Shown here: in pieces, positions 58,526-64,000 of the stretch | How the letters are laid out: each line of letters opens with the position of its first letter | How positions within the stretch are numbered: the first letter of the stretch is position 1 | Assembly (NCBI RefSeq): GCF_011075055.1 | Contig: NC_058149.1 | Location: forward strand, 1,007,001 to 1,071,000 | DNA from: Mangifera indica | Taxonomy: Eukaryota; Streptophyta; Magnoliopsida; Sapindales; Anacardiaceae | DNA: 64,000 bases | Direction of reading: 5' to 3' | Notes under the pieces: generated by a model | What the model was told of the DNA's origin: nothing | Database searches by the model: none | The model's input: the letters and a program-made list of their open reading frames with translations, nothing else | Program-made: the position numbers and the translations under genes

Positions 58526-59849
58526 TGATATTGTATATATTACTTGTTGTTCAATAATTTGTTTATCCAAATTTACTTCTCGTAACACTATTGAATGAAG
58601 TAAAAAACCAATAAATTATGTATAATTAGTTTGTACAATCAAGTATGAAACAATGAATATCAAGATGATCACATAACAAAGGAATGTATGTCAGTATGTC
58701 ATTTGTATAATCAATAAACTCATGACTAAGGTGAACTCGTATTAGTTGAACCGAATGTCCACTTTAATAAGTCAGTGTTGAAACTCATTCTTTGGGTTCT
58801 CTTATTGATCTCCCTTTACAATATTGACAAGGTTAATACATTGTTGAATATGGGCATTGACATTCAAGAAGGCCCCAAACACATTTTTCTAAATAATGTC
58901 ATTTGATTACCGTTCAGCCTTTATGAATCTCATTGATTATTTTCTTTTAGACTTTCATCTACATTTGCTCTCTAAAATGGTGAGAAATTAGGAATTTCTC
59001 AAACACTTGCTTAGGTTGTCTTGTCGAACCCTGAAATTTGTTTTTTTGATAAAGTACTCTAATTTGCAAAGAAAAAAAATCCACAAAAAATAGTTAGCAA
59101 CACAAAAAATTAAATAATTCAACTTTTATTCAACAAATTATGTAAATTTGTTTAAAAGAATAAGAATATTAAAAATTTTCACAAATTTCCCATAAAATAT
59201 AAAATATCAATAACCCCAGTAATTTTGAAAATATTCTTAAACCTCCAAATACAATGAACATAATTGCATTTATTCCCTTAGCATGAAAATTTTACACTTG
59301 CCCTTGCTTATGCTAAAGTTTTTTTTTTTTTTTAAAGCAACATGATTTCACCATAACAACATACTATATGAGTTGTAAATCTTTATTTAGTCCCCTTAGC
59401 TTACAAAATTTATACATACATACTCAAATAAGACATTTTTGTGTATTAAAGCAAATTACAATAAACCCCCTTAGCTTATAAATCTATCACTTACCCGGTA
59501 TTCAAATATCAGAGTGGAACATTGAATATTCTTCAAAGTTTAGTCTTTGTAGGCCAAAGTTTGTCAATATTACCCTTGTACAAAATTGGTTAAATAACGA
59601 GTAAAAATAACTCTATTTCCTATTTTCACAGTAAAATGTGTTCAAACCTTAAAGACAAACTCATCAACCATAGCAAATGATAGTCATCCGGTAGTTTGCT
59701 AATTTATTATAACTCCTAAAATAATTTATTTTAATTAATTACACTTTATTAAACATACAACAATTATGAGACTGAGTTGATGATATTGTCGAATTTGATT
59801 CTAACTGTCATCTTATAAAGGATAAAGACACCAAAACCATACTTCTCCT

Positions 59850-60411
59850 AAAAAATGGTCTTTATCAACTTTTTTCACTTGGTCTAGCATCTGTTTTACG
59901 AAGTCTACCCTCCTCAGTTCAATTTTCCAAGTCACAGCCATCAAAGTCTTTGTCAAATAAATATTCAAGTGTGAGTAGTCAGTTGCCTAGCTCTATTTTA
60001 GTTGCAAATAGGATTAATGCCTCTGTCTTACTCAAAAGATTGGGTCACCGTTGTAATAATTTTTTTTAAATTGTCTGTAATAAGTTGAAAGATTCTGTTG
60101 AACAGTTAAATGAATTTGAGTTTTGTTCTGACTGTCAATTTGGAAAATTGAGTCAAACATTTTTTCCTTCTTCTAATTCAAGAGCTGAAGCTCCTTTAGA
60201 ATTGCTCCAAAGTGATATTTGCGATCCTACAACCATTTTATCTAGAGAAGGTTTTAGGTACTATATACATTTTACAGATGACCACTTTAAGTTCACTTGG
60301 GTCTTTCTATTAAAGGCCAAATCTGAATGCAAACGTATTTTCATGCAATTTCATAAAATAGTGGAAAGACAATTTGATAAGGAAATCAAAACTATCCAAT
60401 GTACAAACTGA
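59850..60411 (+). pseudogene. Copia GAG-pre-integrase and integrase N-terminal half
   Basis: It reads LKNGLYQLFSLG, LLKRLGHRCNN, then CSDCQFGKLSQTFFP, LELLQSDICDP, GFRYYIHFTDDHFKFTWVFL and RQFDKEIKTIQCTN-stop-GGEY. The second catalytic aspartate of the integrase core is replaced by Asn, and the next Trp is a stop. The piece therefore cannot be active. Confidence 0.85.
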
Positions 60412-61453
60412 GGTGGAGAATACAAAAGTTTAACCCATATTTGTAAGAACATGGCATTAGAATAAGACATTATTGTCTTTATGCTCACGAACAAAATGGC
60501 AGAGGAAAAAGGAAACACAAACATATAGTGGAATTAGGGCTAATATTGCTTGCTTAGTCTGCTATGCCCTGGTCTTTTTTGTGGTTGGCCTTCCAAACTG
60601 CTATTTTTCTGATTAACAGGTTGCCTACATTAATTTTCTAAAATAGCTATCCATATCAGGTGCTTTTTAATAAAAAATCAAATTATGAGTTCTTAAAGAC
60701 ATTTGGGTGTGCATGTTACCCTCATCTACGACCTTGCAACAAGCACAAATTTGATTTTCACACACAAAAATGTGTATTACAGGGTATAGCCTGACAAATA
60801 AAAGGTATAAATGCCTAAGTCCTAGTGGTCTATTGTATATAACCATAAGTGTAAATTTAGTGAGTCAGATTTTCCATTCAAATCCAATCCCAACTTCATC
60901 CAAGATCCGTACTTTCAGTCAAATCTTAGAATTTCTAACACACACTATTGTTAACAGTCTTTTCCTTCCAAGTGACTCAAATCCTTCCATTCAAAGAAAG
61001 TTGATTAAGGCTAATTCCAGTGCATCACTTGAAGAAGGAGGTCAGTCCACAATCCTACCTTATCCAAACTCAAAATTACTAGACTCAAACATATTTATCT
61101 CCTTACCTTCTCACAACTCCGCAAATGAAACAACCTTAGTCTTAACACCTAAAGCTGACGAACCTGTTACACAAAATCATAGCCTCACAAGACTTGTTAA
61201 ATTAGATTCTGGTCATTCACTCTTTGCTACCAATCTAGAGGTAGCCATTCCTACTAGTAAAACAACATCAAAATCCACAACAACTCAACAACAATTTGAA
61301 CCAACGATCCTTGATGATCGTGTTGTCAATACTACACAAAATGTCCACTCTATGATTACTAGATCAAAGAGTGGATCTCTCCTAGCAACAAGAATCTTTT
61401 TTGCCCTCATTGCTCCTCCCACAGAGCCAAAATCTGTTAAAGCTTCCCTTTAA
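60412..61453 (+). pseudogene. Copia integrase C-terminal half and linker
   Basis: In shifted frames it reads HICKNMALE, KHKHIVELGLILLA, SNYEFLKTFGCACYPHLRPC and YSLTNKRYKCLSPSGLLYI. A Ser/Thr/Pro-rich linker runs to HSMITRSKSG near 61360. This is the usual passage between integrase and reverse transcriptase in copia elements. Confidence 0.8.
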
Positions 61454-61518
61454 GATCCTTTATGGGTTTAGGTTAGACAAAATAGTACAATTCTCTAATG
61501 AGAAATAGTATTTAGACT

Positions 61519-62460
61519 TTGGTTCTCGTGACTGATGACATACATATAGTTGACCACAAATGGGTTTTTAAGACCAAAGTTAAACCTGATGGTACCCTAC
61601 AGAAATTGAAAGCTAGATTGGTGGCTAAGGGTTTTCAACAAACTTTTGGAATTGATTATATTGACACATTCAATCCTGTTGTCAAACATACTACTATTGA
61701 AGTGATTCTTACTTCAGCTGTATCCAGAAATTGACTCATTCAACAAATTGATACCAACAATGTCTTCCTCACTAAGGATCTCGAGGAGGCAATGTTTATG
61801 ACACAACCACAAGGTTTTGAGGATCTAATAAATTCTTATTTTATGTGTAGACTAACAAAAACTTTGTATAGACTGAAACAAGCTCCCAGAGCTTAGTATG
61901 ACAAACTGAAAAATACTCTCTTATACAAAGGTTTTGTTAATTCTGTTTGTATACCAATCTTTTCTTTTTACTTAATTCTGATGTTCAGATCTACATCTTA
62001 GTTTATGTTGATGATATCCTACTCATTGGAACTCATCAAAGCTATATACTTGATCTGGTAGCTAAACTTAATGCTCTATTTGCTCTAAAGGACCTAGGAG
62101 ACTTGAGTTATTTCCTAGGCTTTGCAAGTAGGCAGGTCATCATCAGGTATTCATTTGTCACAGTCCAAATATGCAATGGGCTTACTGTTAAAAACTAAAA
62201 TGCAAGGTTGTAATCCTTGTGTCACACCCATAGTGACTAGAACCAAACTTCATCTAGATGACAACCTTATATTTGAAGAACCCACTCTTTATAGAAGTAC
62301 CATAGGAGCACTTCAATACCTCACCATGAATAGGCTTGATATCTCCTTTGCAATAGATAAATTAAGTGAGTTTCTACAAGCCCCAACTGTGCTATACTGG
62401 CAAGCTTATTAAAGGGTCTAGGTCCTTAGGTACATAAAGGGCACTCTAAATTACGGTTTA
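61519..62460 (+). pseudogene. Copia reverse transcriptase
   Basis: Motifs in order are VDHKWVFKTKVKPDGTLQKL, KARLVAKGFQQTFGIDY, TFNPVVKHTTIEVIL, an in-frame stop, IDTNNVFLTKDLEEAMFM, the catalytic YVDDILLIG (near 62005-62030), DLGDLSYFLG, and YRSTIGALQYLTMNRLDISF. The reading frame changes several times. Confidence 0.88.
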
Positions 62461-62935
62461 TAGAATAGACCTTTCCCATTTTTACAAATCGAAGGGTATG
62501 CAAATGCAGACTGGACAGGAGATGTTGGAGACAAGAGATCCATTGGCGGCTATTGTGTATTTTTAAGATAGAATCTTATTCAGTGGAGTTCTAAAAAACA
62601 AGTAGTTGTCTCTTTTTCCTTCATTGAGGTTGAGTATAGGTCACTCAATCAAGTAGACGCTAAAATTGTCTAATTGAAAAACAGTCTCACTGAAATGAAG
62701 ATCAATGTGTTGCAAATTTCAATTGTCTAGTGTGACAATTAGAGTGCCAACTCCTTGGCCTCTAATTATATGTTCGATAGCAGAACTAAACACATTGAAA
62801 TAGATGTGCACTACATTAGAGAGCAAGTGACATTGAAAAGCTTGAGTATTTAGTATGTCTGTACAGAATTCCAAGTTGCTGATCTGCTAACTAAACCTCT
62901 TACTACAAAAAGGTCTGAAGAACTTAGAGGTAAAT
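62461..62935 (+). pseudogene. Copia RNase H
   Basis: It contains IEGYANADWTGDVGDKRSIG and GYCVFL, then IQWSSKKQVVVSFSFIEVEY, SANSLASN, RTKHIEIDVHYIREQV and QVADLLTKPL. The D-E-D positions are recognisable, but at least four stops interrupt it. Confidence 0.85.
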
Positions 62936-63299
62936 TTGAGTGTCACTGCAAAGGACATCTCAACTAATAATGAAAGTAGTATGGAGATAAATCTATCTGA
63001 AAAAGCACAGAAGACTAGTTCTGATTATGGAAGTCTTAGAGGTGTTAAGAATGTTATGAGTTTGTTTTGTACAGTGTTAAAGTATTCTGATGCTTCGATT
63101 GTGGCCAAAGGCTGCTATGTGATTCTAATGTACAAGTTCTGCTTTATTCTTAATCTTATGTAAAAAGGAAAAAAAGAAAAAAGAAAACAAGGATAAAAAA
63201 TATAAGTTTGAGATTTTTCATTTGTCTACATGTTGTTATGATTTTTTTTCTGCAGACCAGTTCTTGCATGCCTGGTTTCGGGGAGGATGTCACGATCAT

Positions 63300-63440
63300 T
63301 AATTATATCTTTTTCAACACAATTTCCCTTTTTCTTTCCTCGTTCATGATCATTAATCATATATTTTCCTTGTTTAATCAGTCATAAAATAATATTTTTT
63401 CAATTGCAACTACCATCCCATTATTTTATGAGGCAAAATA
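63300..63440. repeat. Scrap of RLP promoter-proximal sequence
   Basis: CTTTTTCAACACAATTTCCC, then CTTTCCTCGTTCATGATCAT, resembles 17520-17590 and 52865-52920, just beyond the TATA box of the RLP genes. It implies another RLP 5' flank before the copia insertion. Confidence 0.4.
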
Positions 63441-63603
63441 ATACGATTTTAGATTTTTTTGTACATAATTTAGATATACAGATTATATGTTATTATATTA
63501 TTAAATAATTTTAAATTAAAAATAAAATAATATTTAATTATATGATAATATATTATTTATATACTTAAATTATATAACAAAAATATGTATATAAGTATTT
63601 TTA
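63441..63603. mobile_element. AT-rich MITE (TATACAAA family)
   Basis: Arms near ATACGATTTTAGATTTTTTT and GTACATAATTTAGATATACA pair imperfectly with AACAAAAATATGTATATAAG. The centre has ATATGATAATATATTATTTA. No frame is present. The remaining 63604-64000 shows nothing recognisable. Confidence 0.45.
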
Positions 63604-64000
63604 AGGGGGAAAGAACTTACAATTATTTATTTTTGAATTATTATTTTAAATATTAAACATATTCATAGTTTTTGTAATTTCAAATGATTATTATCATTTA
63701 AAAATATTTTTGAAGGTAAAATCGAAAAGATTTTTTTTTCTACACGATTTGGGGATTATAAATAGAAAATGATTAGCTGAATAAGTCTATTAATTAAAAA
63801 TAAGCAAATAACTGTGTTTAACTGATAAAATCTAACTTGTAAATATGTATGACGGCTAAATGAGGAAATATATTCGCCAAGGCCAAGGCGGACCTTGCTT
63901 TGGGGATAATAACGAAAATGTCCTCCTAATAATAATTTCAGAAAATTATTAAATCCTAAAATATAAAAAAAGTGAGACTTAGAAATTTATTAAACATGCA

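Larger units (their letters stand above)
56190..59797. repeat. Orphan RLP 5' flank with promoter but no gene
   Basis: It matches 52797-55990, and it also carries a private 273-bp tandem duplication (56617-56889 and 56890-57162). Exon 1 should precede the TATA-bearing end near 56190, but the adjacent sequence (55990-56190) has no RLP coding. The gene body is therefore missing. Confidence 0.8.
59812..63290 (+). mobile_element. Ty1-copia retrotransposon remnant (no LTRs)
   Basis: The plus-strand order is GAG pre-integrase, integrase, spacer, reverse transcriptase and RNase H, the Ty1-copia order. The gag region and both LTRs are missing. Many stops and frame changes occur. The 5' break joins duplicated RLP flank. 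The 3' side, near 63310, runs into a scrap resembling the RLP promoter region (TTTTTCAACACAATTTTCC). Confidence 0.85.

Noticed and set aside
63241..63440. 3' LTR of the copia element (GGATGTCACGATC start)
   Set aside because: The polypurine-like GGGGAGGATG precedes TGTCACGATC as in copia elements, but no matching 5' LTR or paired end was seen, and the sequence soon resembles RLP flank.

Overview
This is nuclear DNA from a flowering plant, most likely a eudicot. The evidence is strongly AT-rich sequence, genes split by many small introns, plant-type leucine-rich-repeat receptor-like proteins (RLPs), and a dense mix of plant transposons (Ulp1/DUF1985 MULE, L1-type LINE, Ty1-copia, small LTR elements and MITEs). 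I could not assign a genus. No bacterial-type operon, rRNA, tRNA or CRISPR array was seen.

The backbone is a tandem array of related RLP genes, all on the minus strand. From left to right there is a badly decayed 5' gene end (about 3.48-4.67 kb), copy A (9146-17433), copy B (41958-52776), and several orphan 5' flanks that have lost their genes (about 27.4-29.8 kb, 56.2-59.8 kb and a scrap at 63.3 kb). Each copy begins with a signal peptide and cysteine-capped LRR N-terminus. A string of small phase-1 LRR exons of 72-159 bp follows. The last exon is large and carries the distal LRRs, a spacer, juxtamembrane LRRs, one transmembrane helix and a short tail with no kinase. The products would be plasma-membrane RLPs of the multi-exon Arabidopsis RLP1/13/14/15-like type. 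Copy A carries two nonsense codons, a 1-bp frameshift and a beheaded exon. Copy B lacks about 2.06 kb relative to A, including the normal acceptor of its last exon, and has a GG instead of AG acceptor before another exon. All its internal exons are phase 1, so exon skipping plus a cryptic acceptor could still give an open frame.

The space between copies is filled by nested mobile DNA. A MULE-like element with apparently captured host sequence appears at 1-2200 (cut by the window edge) and again at 30646-39715. The second copy is interrupted by a KAONASHI-type MULE (about 32206-39560, minus strand) with DUF1985 and a C48/Ulp1 peptidase flanked by two minisatellites in opposite orientation. A 5'-truncated L1-type LINE (about 22256-27430, minus) carries a 1.1-kb small LTR element with perfect 5-bp target duplications and a hAT-like MITE with a 7/8-bp target duplication. 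A PIF/Harbinger-like MITE, a 0.5-kb foldback element and six AT-rich MITEs sit in the flanks. A gutted Ty1-copia polyprotein (about 59810-63290, plus) closes the window.

The layout fits repeated unequal exchange and transposition: birth-and-death evolution of a resistance-type receptor cluster. Copy B also shows a second level of duplication, in which LRR exons and their introns were amplified inside the gene.
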